DNA of 64,000 nucleotides from Isosphaeraceae bacterium (GTDB lineage Bacteria; Planctomycetota; Planctomycetia; Isosphaerales; Isosphaeraceae), in assembly GCA_031291845.1 (NCBI GenBank), contig JARLIH010000175.1:1-64000 (forward strand), given 5' to 3'. Both the position numbers and the translations under genes were made by a program. The notes beneath the pieces were generated by a model, which was given only the letters and a program-made list of their open reading frames with translations, did not search any database and had not been told where the DNA came from. Positions 43,301 to 51,088 of the stretch are shown here, piece after piece. Every line of letters starts with the position of its first letter. Position 1 is the stretch's first letter.

Positions 43301-43577
43301 CCGACTTGTCCCCGTGAACTTCGCCGCCTACAACGCCGTAGCCGACACCGTCACGCTCACGCCGGCGCGCAACCTGAACCTGCACGTCCGCTACATCCTG
43401 ACCGTCAACGGCATGGCACCGCACGGTATCGCCGACGCCTACGGCAACCTGCTCGATGGCGCCGGTCATAACGGCACCAGTTACGCGACGACCTTGACCG
43501 CCAGCAACCTCGTGCTTGGCCGTAACGCGCCCACCGGCCCGGAGCAAGCCTCGCAACTGAGACACCACCAGCGGTAG
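40341..43577 (+). CDS. Large surface protein: LExRxLL motif, beta-helix repeats and Ig-like domains
   Basis: 1,078 residues from the ATG at 40341. An Arg-rich start leads to LEERWLL at 28-34, then VTNTLDDGDTGSLRWAI and six beta-helix units (NxIxGNxIGTDxTGxxxLPN with IGGTTxxARNxIS) to about residue 600. A linker domain (GFGQGKTYLGSF...TSEFSPDF) is plainly related to the matching segment of the giant protein at 27.9 kb. Two Big_3/5-like immunoglobulin domains follow (GTHVVTAYYNGG, GSHEVVAHYEGD), and a SbsA-like domain (IVLTFSQPLDTASAQN) closes the protein. No enzyme motif. Likely extracellular and structural or adhesive. It ends with a charged tail and no membrane anchor. Confidence 0.9.
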   Translation: MAMHFRQARRHKARNATSSARRPLAEPLEERWLLSNVFTVTNTLDDGDTGSLRWAITQVDGDTSDSAANPDRIDFNIPQSDPGYAGGIWTIKPVSGLPIVTNPVVIDGYTQSGAAPNTNGPGLGDNATLKIAVNSGSIDIQSSNVVVRGLIVERSGTGIMIDNGNDNVIAGNFIGTDGTSNTLTGNTNAGIMIFSGNGNTIGGTTPDARNLISNNGFSYGSAVSIAGDNNLVAGNFFGTDRTGTVAFPNYFGDISLDSGTGSTIGGTTPAARNIIAGSNYYSGAGTTYGVLIDGASDSAVAGNFIGTDVTGTVALPGNAGPRPSDTIGVAIIGSMLTMHDNTIGGNTAGAGNVIAGNGKQGILIGAASFTPFDSVIDGNRIGTDASGEKALPNAVGIEVDSSDTTIGGTTAAARNIISSNVGDSITAPLIGARGNLAITGLLIEGNYIGTDADGQNSLPNQDGIDLEDVQNSTIGGTTQGAGNLISGNAGDGVAIIANPNQPAVMFNWIAGNRIGTDATGQNPLGNGGDGVFLSGTTPIVGYSGRPGEVFENTIGGTVAGAGNTIAFNRLDGVAIVDLQQSGGTIEENSIYDNGKLGIDHGGTGVPLVNGNALVNFPYLTGESLSPGSVSSGGPTTTITGTFNGAPYATAEIELFSNPTPDPSGFGQGKTYLGSFDVRPTNEDGGVAFAFLYNGNLTGQFITATATYSGNTTSEFSPDFPPPAKGPMMTLSAAPNPALPGQAVTVTVFLPDQPLYVGNTALTPPVTPTGNLALFVDGRDFWNPLGLQPGVNAQGVAGMIATVKLTNLDPGTHVVTAYYNGGSLPPGSSAPLTVTVVSNLPSVVGLSVSPDPASVDQPVTFTAAVTSIASAPGQPLPPPSGFVDFREGTVTLARVPVDATGHAAFTTSTLGAGSHEVVAHYEGDAVFAAATSNTVTEFVNPTVGPTVLSVRRFGIHAQPTAIVLTFSQPLDTASAQNTNNYVIRGLGRRLVPVNFAAYNAVADTVTLTPARNLNLHVRYILTVNGMAPHGIADAYGNLLDGAGHNGTSYATTLTASNLVLGRNAPTGPEQASQLRHHQR

Positions 43578-43611
43578 GGTCAAACCGATCGTCTCGGCAA
43601 CGAACGAGAGG

Positions 43612-44694
43612 TCACACCATCTCCCACCCCCGCGTCTCCTCGATGAGCTGCGCAAGCCACTGCAAGTACGGTGTGCCCCCCGTGCCGCGCGGGTCGTCGA
43701 CCCACTGCGCGATATAGCTGCGCGCCAGCTCGAGGTGGAACGCGCGGAACGCGGCCATCGCTTCCAGGGCGTCGTTCCAGCGGGCGCGCGACACGTGCCC
43801 GCGCACCGACGGCATCGCCTCGATCCGTTCGAGGAGCGCGCAGTGCTCCGCCGGCATGAATCGGCGCATGTCGGCCAGGTGATTCGTCAGCATCGTCGGG
43901 CGGTGCGGGATTTTGAAAAAGGCGACGAGGGCCGGCATCACGCTACTCTGCGCGCCCGTCTCACCGCGGTGGTCCATCGGTTGCGCGTCGACGCCTTCGT
44001 ACACGACGCCCTCGAAGAAGCGGATGTACGGACGGAAGGTCTTGTAGTAGAGCGCGGGGTCCATCTTCTCGGGGATACGCTTCAACACGCCGACCTGCCC
44101 CCAGACGGTTTCGGCGATCACGCCGACGGCCGCGTCGACGGCCTCAGAATCGGTCAGGGCGAGGGCGCGCTCCGCGCGGTCGATCGCCGCGAGCAGAGAC
44201 GCCGCGCGGGCCTCGATCTCAACGTGGACGAGGATGAACCAGTGCTCGTCGTACAGGTGGACGAAGTCCTGGATCGTGTCGATGTTCCCCAGGGCGATCG
44301 GACCGGCCGGGTCAAACCGCTTCCAATTGTAGAGGGCGTAGCCGTCGTAACTCAGGATCGGCGGCCGTCGCAGGCGGACGCAGACGTCGCACAAGGGGAC
44401 CGCCAGGTTGCGGGGCAGGACCTTCGCTGGCTCCTCTCCCACCTGGTTGATGTAGGCTGAGGCCAAAAATCCCAGGCGCACGTAGTCAAGCCGGAGTTCC
44501 GCCTCCGATACGCCGGACGCGGGCAAAGGGGGGATCTCCAGGCGGCGCGCATGTTGTCGGAATCGTCGATCCTCGAGCAAGCTGGGAAGGTCACGTCCCA
44601 GCTCGTCGAGAGGGGACAACGGCGAGCCGTGCGGAAAGCGGGTCAGGGGATCGATCGCGGGCAAGAACCCGCGCATCTTGAACGTGGTCTCCAT
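43612..44694 (-). CDS. Indoleamine 2,3-dioxygenase-like haem protein
   Basis: About 360 residues from the ATG at 44694; no start has a good ribosome site and an in-frame start at 44754 is possible. The fold matches indoleamine 2,3-dioxygenase: an N-terminal helical domain (RLEIPPLPAS, YVRLGFLASAYI, LPRNLAVPLCDV), TFRPYIRFFEGVVYEGV, GETGAQSSVMPALVAFF, corresponding to the AAQSS haem-pocket segment, and FRAFHLELARSYI carrying the candidate proximal ligand His320. Known enzymes open the indole ring of L-tryptophan to N-formylkynurenine. No other kynurenine-pathway gene is nearby, though a formamidase-family gene lies 32 kb away. Divergent from the GH2 gene with a short shared control region. Confidence 0.82.
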   Translation of the reverse strand: METTFKMRGFLPAIDPLTRFPHGSPLSPLDELGRDLPSLLEDRRFRQHARRLEIPPLPASGVSEAELRLDYVRLGFLASAYINQVGEEPAKVLPRNLAVPLCDVCVRLRRPPILSYDGYALYNWKRFDPAGPIALGNIDTIQDFVHLYDEHWFILVHVEIEARAASLLAAIDRAERALALTDSEAVDAAVGVIAETVWGQVGVLKRIPEKMDPALYYKTFRPYIRFFEGVVYEGVDAQPMDHRGETGAQSSVMPALVAFFKIPHRPTMLTNHLADMRRFMPAEHCALLERIEAMPSVRGHVSRARWNDALEAMAAFRAFHLELARSYIAQWVDDPRGTGGTPYLQWLAQLIEETRGWEMV

Positions 44695-44829
44695 ATCGGA
44701 ATTGTTCGAGGGCCAAACCGCCGCGGCAAGCCGTCCCGTCGTCATTGCAACCATGCGAGGGTCTCGCTACCTTCGGAGCATCCGTATTTTGATTGATGGC
44801 CTCGCTCAACCCCATCATACGAGACGCCC

Positions 44830-47800
44830 ATGGCCCGCCTCGCGAGATTATGGCTCGCCTTCTGCGCCTTGAGCGCGGCGTCCGACGTCCGGGCGCAAGA
44901 CTATATCTGGATCGAAGGCGAAGCGCCCGCGAAAGCGACCGGCGAGTTGCAAACGGGGGGCTGGGGACACCCGGAATACCTCTCAGCCGAAAAGTGGCTG
45001 CACGGCTCGATCGACGCGAACCAACTCGAGGCCAAGACGCCGCCCGAAGGGATTTCTCTCACCTACGAGTTCAAGACCAAGGAGGCGGGCGACTTCGAAG
45101 TCTGGGCGCGGCTCGGCTTCGAGTTCGTGCGTTCGCCCCTCCGCTGGCGGATTGACCACGGACCGTGGGCTGAATACTCGTCGGCCGACCTGACGACCGA
45201 CCTGATGGGTCTGGCCGACTGGACCGAGGTCGCCTGGGCCAGGCTCGGCAAGGCCCGCCTCGGCACAGGGAAGCACGCGCTTGAGGTCAACTTCGCCCGG
45301 CAATATGAGGAGAAGGGGGGCAAGAAAGAACCCAAGCGCATCCTCTTCGGGCTCGACTGCTTCGCCTTGACCCGCGGGCCGTTTCGACCGAACGGGCCGT
45401 ACAAGCCCGACGAGAACTGGCTCAAGCCGATCGACCAAGACGCCGCGCGACAGGTCTTTGAGGTGAAACCGGGAGCAGCCCCGCGTACGGAGACCCCGCT
45501 GTCCGGACTCTGGCAGGTGGCACGCGACGACGAGCAGGAGATTCAGGACCGCACCGGCCCGGTCACGAAACTGCCCGACCAGCACGATTTGCTATCCTGG
45601 AAGGGGATCAAGGTCCCGGGCAACCGCGACGTCGAGCGCCCCGACCTTCAGTACTGCCACCGCTTCCTGTACCGGACGAAGATCAAAATCCCCGCGGGCG
45701 ACTCGTTCATTCTGCGTTTTCCGTCGACGGCCTTGATCGCCTCGATCCTCGTGAACGGCCGGTACTGCGGCTACTCGAAGGCGCCCTATACCCGGTTCGA
45801 CTGCGACATCACTCGGGCCGTGAAGCCGGGGGCGGTTAACGAGATATGCGTGTCCATCAAGGACTATTACTACGCCATCGCCCAGAACGGCGAGGGGAAG
45901 TCGGTGCGCCTGATGTTCAACGTGCCGACCGAGTGGATGTATGGCTCCAGCGGCCTGAGCTCGGCCCGGTTCGCCGACATGCCGGTCGTCCTACAAGGGC
46001 GGGCACAAGGCATCCTGGAGCCTCCGACGCTCATCACCGCTGGGCCGGCGTACGTCGAGGACGTCTTCGCGAAACCGTCGGTCCAGAAGAAGGAGTTCGG
46101 GCTGGAAGTCAGCGTCAGGAACCCCACGGATCGGGAGCTGAGCGTGCGCGTCTCCAATCAGGTCGTGCCGCTCGGTGGCGAGAAGGCCGAGAAGACGTTC
46201 CAGGCAGACACCATCTCGGTGCCGGCTCGTGCGGGGACGACGATCCGGCTCAACGAGCGCTGGGCCGACCCGAAGCTCTGGTGGCCCGACGACCCGCAGC
46301 AGTACGAGGTCGTCACCGAGCTGAGCATCGACGGCCGCGTCGTCGACGCGACGCGCACGAAGTTCGGCTTCCGCGAGTGGGAGTGGACGGGTAACGCGTT
46401 CAAGCTCAACGGCATCCCCTGGAACCTGCACGCCGACACGTCGCACAACGAGACGAAGGACCCCGAGCAGGCCGTGAAGGACTGGCGCACGTGGGGTGTG
46501 AACATGTTCCGCTTCTGGGGGACGCGCCCCTGGACCGGGAAGTCGCAGGCCGAGACGCTCGACTTTTTCGACGCGCACGGCGTCGTCGTGCGTCGGTCGG
46601 GCATTTTCGACGGCGAAGGGGCGAGCTACCTGCTCGTCGAGGACAAGGACGGCAAGCCGGTCGCGCGGCAGGCGCTCTTCGACAACTGGCGCGACCAGCT
46701 CCGGGCGTGGGTCAAGGCCGAGCGCAACCACCCTTCGGTCTTCGTCTGGTCGATCGAGAACGAAATCACCTACATCAACGCGCGTAACCTGGGCTGGTTG
46801 CCGCAGGTCGAGCCCGAGATCAAGAAGGGGGTCGACATGGTCATGGCGCTCGACCCGACGCGCCCGGCGATGATCGATGGCGGCGACGCTTTGCGCGACC
46901 GGTCGCTCCCGATCTACGGCAACCACTACAACGAATACCCGATGCGCGAGTACCCCGACGAGGCCTACACGATGGCCAAGGCGTACCGCCGCCACACCGA
47001 CGAGCCCAACGCGAGCCCTTGGCCGATCGGCGACGACCGCCCCTTGTTCCTGGGCGAGAGCTTCTTCGTCCGCGGGCGGCAACCGTCAGCCTATTCGGAG
47101 GTCGGCGGCGAGAGTGCCTTCCTCGGCTGGCCCGAAGCGCGCAAAGGGGTTGGCCTGATCACCCGCATGCTGGCCGAGGGATACCGTTGGCACGGCGTCG
47201 CCGCCGTTCACTTCTGGATGGATGGGGCCGACGCCGGCCGGGCCCACACCAAGGCGTGGCAGCCAGTCGCCGCGCTCTGCCGCGAGTGGAACTGGACGTT
47301 CGGCGCCGGCGATCTCGTCGAACGCACGTTCAAGGTCTTCAACGACACGCGGTCCGACGAGCCGATCGAAGTTGTCTGGCGAGTCCGGGTGGGACGCCAG
47401 CAGGCTGCCATCGAGGGAAACTCGATCATGCGGTTGAAACCCGGCAGCGCAGCGGAGCTGCCGATTCGATTTCGCGTACCGGTCGTCAACGAACGGACGC
47501 CGGGGGAGTTCGAAATCACCTGCCGGCGTGCCTCTGCAAGCGTTTCGGATCGGAGGCGAAACGCGGGCAAGGAAGTCGTTTTTCACGACGTGAAATCCCT
47601 CTGGGTCATCCCTCGCGACGCCGCGCGTGAGCGCTCGCTGGCAAAGGCCGACCTTGTCGTCCTTGACCCCAAGGGCGCCGTCAGGGATCACCTCGCCAAA
47701 TACGAAGTTGCCTTCACGCCCATCGAGTCGCCCGATGCGATCCCCACCGGCGCGAAGGTGATCGTGGTCGGCCCCGACGCCCTCACCGCCCGTCAGTCCA

Positions 47801-49935
47801 CCGACCCCTCCTGGCGCGCCATGGCCGAGCGAGGCGCACGTATCCTCGTCCTCGACCAGAGACACCCGCTCCAGTACCAGGCCGTGCCGGCCGACCTGGA
47901 GGCGACCGAACACGCCGGACGCATCGCGTTCGTCGAGGACCTCGACCACCCGGCATTCAAGGGGCTCGGGCAGGACGATTTCTTCACCTGGTCGGGCGAC
48001 CATGTCGTCTACCGGAACGCCTACAAGAAGGCCTCGAGGGGGGCGAAGTCGCTCGTCCAGTGCGACGAGATGCTTTCGTGCTCGGCCCTGGCCGAATGCA
48101 ATGTTCGCGACGGCCTCCTCCTGCTCAGCCAGCTCGACATCGGGGCGAAGCTCCGCAGCGATCCGGTCGCCCAGCATCTGTTCGACAACATGCTCAATTA
48201 CTGTGCGCGCTACCGGCCCGTAGCGAAGACGACCGCCGTCGTCCTCAGTAGGGGCGACCGCCGGGCCAAGCTCCTCGAGAACGCGGGCCTCAAGAGTCGG
48301 GCGGCGAGCGACGTGCTGGGGGCTCTCACGAACGATCACAACGAGATCGTCGTCGCCGACGCCTCGCCCGCGAACCTCAAGGTGCTCGCCACGCATCGCG
48401 ACTCCCTCCGGGCTTTCCACGACCGCGGGGGCTGGTTGATGCTCTGGGGGCTCACGCCCGAAGGACTCGCCGACTACAACGCGGTGGTGGGACAAGACCA
48501 TGTGATCCGCCCATTCCGGATGGAGCGAGTCTCGCTCCCGCCCGTGCGCGACCCGATCCTCTCGGGCCTGACGATGCGCGACGTCGTGCTGGAGTCGACC
48601 CGTCAAATCTTCCCCTGGTCGGGCGACAAGTTCCCGGCCGATGATGCGTTCACCCACGTCGTCGACCTCGACGACGTCGCCCCATTCGCCTCCTGCCCCA
48701 AGGAGAGTTACGGCTGGTCGCAGATGACCAACGGCCTGGTCTCGGCCGATGCATGGGTGTTCATATTCTCGCACGACCTGAAGAAGTCGGACCCCCACCC
48801 GCGCTGGACGGCCACGCTCCCGAAGGAAGAGGAGCTGGTCGAGTTCTCGATCGTCCCCAACCTGTTCTATCATGTGATGACCAAGTTCCGGCTTTACTTC
48901 AACGGTGACGAGCAGACGGCGGTTGACCTCGACCTCAAGCCGGCGATGGAGAAGCAAACGTTTCCGCTTCCCTCGGTGCGGGCGAAGACGATCACGCTCC
49001 AGCCGATCGCGTGGAAGGAAGTCGGCACGCAGCCCGTCGTCAGCGTGGAGAACATCTGGATCAAGGCCAAGCGGTCCGAGCGCTACCAGCAAGAGGTCGT
49101 GCCGCTCTTGAACGTCGGGGCCCTGGTCAAGTACCGCAAGGGGAGGGGGGGCATTCTACTGAACCAGCTCAAGGTCCAGGAGTCGGAAGCGAACCCCGTG
49201 AATACCGAGAAGAAGCAGACGATCGTCGCGACGCTCCTGCGCAACCTCGGCGCGGCCTTCGCTGGCGAGCGGAGCATGGTCGCCGGCGCGAACTTGAAGT
49301 ACCGTCCCGTTCCGCTCGACGAGAAGTGCAACCAGTATCTGACCGCCCGACAAGGGTGGTACAGCGGCAGCGGCGACCTGGGTCACTTCCCGGTCGGCGA
49401 GCAGAAGTTCGCGGGGGTTTCGTACCTGGTCCGCGACTTCCGTACCTCGCCGCTCCCTTCGTGTATCATGCTCGCCGGCCCGGAGGCGAAGGGCTCGCTC
49501 CCGAGCGCGGTGACCGGCATCCCGGTGGGACACAAGGCGGACGTCTTGTTCTTTCTCCATACGTTGAACCAGGTACGCGCGTGGAAAGCGCCCCAGGATC
49601 CGAAGGCGGACGCGACGGCCCCGGCCGTGTTCCGGTACGTGATCCGATATGCCGACGGATCGCAGGCCGACGTCCCGGTGCGCTATGGCCGAGGCGTCGG
49701 CCACTGGGTCTCGTCCGACCCGAAGGGACTTCCCGAGGCCGCCGTCGCGTGGGCCGCGCCGTTCCCGGGTGACGAACGGTCCGGCAAGCAGGCGGTCGTC
49801 TACCAGATGGCCTGGACCAACCCCAAGCCGGGCGTCCCGATCGCATCGATCGATATGACGTACGACCCCAAGGTCGGCAGCGTGTACGGCGCACCGGCGA
49901 TCCTCGCAATCACGAGCGCGACGAGCGTGGAGTGA
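44830..49935 (+). CDS. Very large secreted glycoside hydrolase family 2-type enzyme
   Basis: 1,701 residues, about twice a usual GH2 enzyme. Signal peptide at 1-22; residues ~24-185 look like a carbohydrate-binding beta-sandwich (YIWIEGEAP start); ~215-345 the GH2 sugar-binding domain (RFLYRTKIKIPAGDSFILRF); then an immunoglobulin-like domain and the TIM barrel. Glu645 in SIENE is the expected acid/base and Glu743 in FLGESFF the expected nucleophile. The ~900 residues after the barrel include flavodoxin/GATase-like segments (LDQRHPLQYQAVP, GGWLMLWGLTPEGL) and C-terminal beta domains with no catalytic motif I can name. Probably a beta-galactosidase, glucuronidase or related exo-glycosidase acting on polysaccharide fragments outside the cytoplasm. 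Confidence 0.88.
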   Translation: MARLARLWLAFCALSAASDVRAQDYIWIEGEAPAKATGELQTGGWGHPEYLSAEKWLHGSIDANQLEAKTPPEGISLTYEFKTKEAGDFEVWARLGFEFVRSPLRWRIDHGPWAEYSSADLTTDLMGLADWTEVAWARLGKARLGTGKHALEVNFARQYEEKGGKKEPKRILFGLDCFALTRGPFRPNGPYKPDENWLKPIDQDAARQVFEVKPGAAPRTETPLSGLWQVARDDEQEIQDRTGPVTKLPDQHDLLSWKGIKVPGNRDVERPDLQYCHRFLYRTKIKIPAGDSFILRFPSTALIASILVNGRYCGYSKAPYTRFDCDITRAVKPGAVNEICVSIKDYYYAIAQNGEGKSVRLMFNVPTEWMYGSSGLSSARFADMPVVLQGRAQGILEPPTLITAGPAYVEDVFAKPSVQKKEFGLEVSVRNPTDRELSVRVSNQVVPLGGEKAEKTFQADTISVPARAGTTIRLNERWADPKLWWPDDPQQYEVVTELSIDGRVVDATRTKFGFREWEWTGNAFKLNGIPWNLHADTSHNETKDPEQAVKDWRTWGVNMFRFWGTRPWTGKSQAETLDFFDAHGVVVRRSGIFDGEGASYLLVEDKDGKPVARQALFDNWRDQLRAWVKAERNHPSVFVWSIENEITYINARNLGWLPQVEPEIKKGVDMVMALDPTRPAMIDGGDALRDRSLPIYGNHYNEYPMREYPDEAYTMAKAYRRHTDEPNASPWPIGDDRPLFLGESFFVRGRQPSAYSEVGGESAFLGWPEARKGVGLITRMLAEGYRWHGVAAVHFWMDGADAGRAHTKAWQPVAALCREWNWTFGAGDLVERTFKVFNDTRSDEPIEVVWRVRVGRQQAAIEGNSIMRLKPGSAAELPIRFRVPVVNERTPGEFEITCRRASASVSDRRRNAGKEVVFHDVKSLWVIPRDAARERSLAKADLVVLDPKGAVRDHLAKYEVAFTPIESPDAIPTGAKVIVVGPDALTARQSTDPSWRAMAERGARILVLDQRHPLQYQAVPADLEATEHAGRIAFVEDLDHPAFKGLGQDDFFTWSGDHVVYRNAYKKASRGAKSLVQCDEMLSCSALAECNVRDGLLLLSQLDIGAKLRSDPVAQHLFDNMLNYCARYRPVAKTTAVVLSRGDRRAKLLENAGLKSRAASDVLGALTNDHNEIVVADASPANLKVLATHRDSLRAFHDRGGWLMLWGLTPEGLADYNAVVGQDHVIRPFRMERVSLPPVRDPILSGLTMRDVVLESTRQIFPWSGDKFPADDAFTHVVDLDDVAPFASCPKESYGWSQMTNGLVSADAWVFIFSHDLKKSDPHPRWTATLPKEEELVEFSIVPNLFYHVMTKFRLYFNGDEQTAVDLDLKPAMEKQTFPLPSVRAKTITLQPIAWKEVGTQPVVSVENIWIKAKRSERYQQEVVPLLNVGALVKYRKGRGGILLNQLKVQESEANPVNTEKKQTIVATLLRNLGAAFAGERSMVAGANLKYRPVPLDEKCNQYLTARQGWYSGSGDLGHFPVGEQKFAGVSYLVRDFRTSPLPSCIMLAGPEAKGSLPSAVTGIPVGHKADVLFFLHTLNQVRAWKAPQDPKADATAPAVFRYVIRYADGSQADVPVRYGRGVGHWVSSDPKGLPEAAVAWAAPFPGDERSGKQAVVYQMAWTNPKPGVPIASIDMTYDPKVGSVYGAPAILAITSATSVE

Positions 49936-50038
49936 ACGGTGGGGTGCCAAGAAATCCAGACCGGTGCATAATGGTGATCGAGGCCCCGAGAAGACGAAAC
50001 CTGCCGGCGGGTGCCCCGCCTAACAGGGAGAGACACGC

Positions 50039-50713
50039 ATGGCCACGATCGCTCACTCCGGTCCGTCCGCACCAGGCGTCGTCTTCCATGACGCGACCTG
50101 GGATGACTACGAGACGATGCTCCGCCTCGTCGGCGACCGGCCCATCCGCGTCACGTACGATCAAGGCACGATGGAGGTCTTCATGCCGTCCTTCGGGCAC
50201 GAGGATGATGCCCACCTGCTGGGCCGGATGATCGAGACCCTGACGGACCTGCTCGACATCCCCATGAAGGCCGGACGAACGACCATCCACAAGCGGAGAG
50301 ACCTCGACCGCGGGACAGAGCCCGACCAATGTTACTGGCTGTACGACAACGCCCGGCGCATGGTCGGTAAGCGCCAGCTTGACCTCAACACGGATCCGGC
50401 GCCGGACATCGTCATTGAGGTGGATCTGACCCGCAGCTCACTCGAGCGGCTCCCCCTGTTCGCCGCGATGGGCGTCCCCGAGGTCTGGCGGCTCGCGGGC
50501 GAGACGCTCGCCTTTCTCCATCTCCAGCCCGATGGGAGCTACCAGGCGCACGACTGGAGCCGGTCGTTTCCGGCCCTGACCGTGGCCGACGCCGCCCGGT
50601 TCCTGGATCTCGGTCGGAAGGAGGAAGAGAACGCCTGGGCTCGTAGCTTCCGTACGTTCGTGCACGATCCGATCGTCCCCCCGCCACGGGAGCGGGCCAA
50701 TGGCGCTGAGTAG
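50039..50713 (+). CDS. Uma2-family (DUF820) putative endonuclease
   Basis: 224 residues with AGGGAGAG upstream. The N-terminal WDDYETMLRLVGDRPIRVTYDQGTMEVFMP and the PDIVIEVDLTRSS segment are diagnostic for Uma2 proteins, which belong to the PD-(D/E)xK nuclease superfamily; Asp and Glu of PDIVIEVD are the candidate metal ligands, followed by the usual LPLFAAMGVPEVWRL. Uma2 genes exist in many copies in planctomycetes and cyanobacteria, with unproven biological role. It stands alone 103 bp after the GH2 gene. Confidence 0.9.
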   Translation: MATIAHSGPSAPGVVFHDATWDDYETMLRLVGDRPIRVTYDQGTMEVFMPSFGHEDDAHLLGRMIETLTDLLDIPMKAGRTTIHKRRDLDRGTEPDQCYWLYDNARRMVGKRQLDLNTDPAPDIVIEVDLTRSSLERLPLFAAMGVPEVWRLAGETLAFLHLQPDGSYQAHDWSRSFPALTVADAARFLDLGRKEEENAWARSFRTFVHDPIVPPPRERANGAE

Positions 50714-51088
50714 GCCGGTACGGCGCGGCAAATCCCGCCGGAACGACCCTCGACCTCCCCTTTTTTAAGGTTAGATTAAGAATCACCTCCCTTCCGCAGT
50801 GGCATGGTCACGTGCACTACCCCTCACGGCGATGACGAATATCGCCGACCGCCGATTTTCTCTGGTGGAACATCCGTAGGGATGATACGATCCACGCCGG
50901 CCGGGTAAGCGGCTCGGACAGAGATAAGCTTGCTTTGCATATAGAGATTCTTAGCACGCCATGGAGCGGCCCGAGCCGGCGATGCGCACGGTCTGCCGGC
51001 CGCAGGTCGAGCGCTGGAAGACTCGCTGGAACAGGGACGTCAGCGCGGCAGCCGCGGAATCCGTGATCTGTCAGGGAAAGGGCCTGCG
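50714..51088. other. Intergenic region before the repeat-bearing kinase
   Basis: 375 bp without a credible gene. After the Uma2 stop there is a TTTTTT run at 50760-50766 with weak upstream pairing, a possible terminator. A TATAGA at 50940-50945 with a poorly matched upstream hexamer might be a -10 element for the kinase. Nothing else stands out. Confidence 0.4.

Noticed and set aside
47086-49092. A 668-codon minus-strand frame inside the GH2 gene
   Set aside because: Antisense shadow of the GH2 coding sequence; the plus strand has clear homology throughout the catalytic part.
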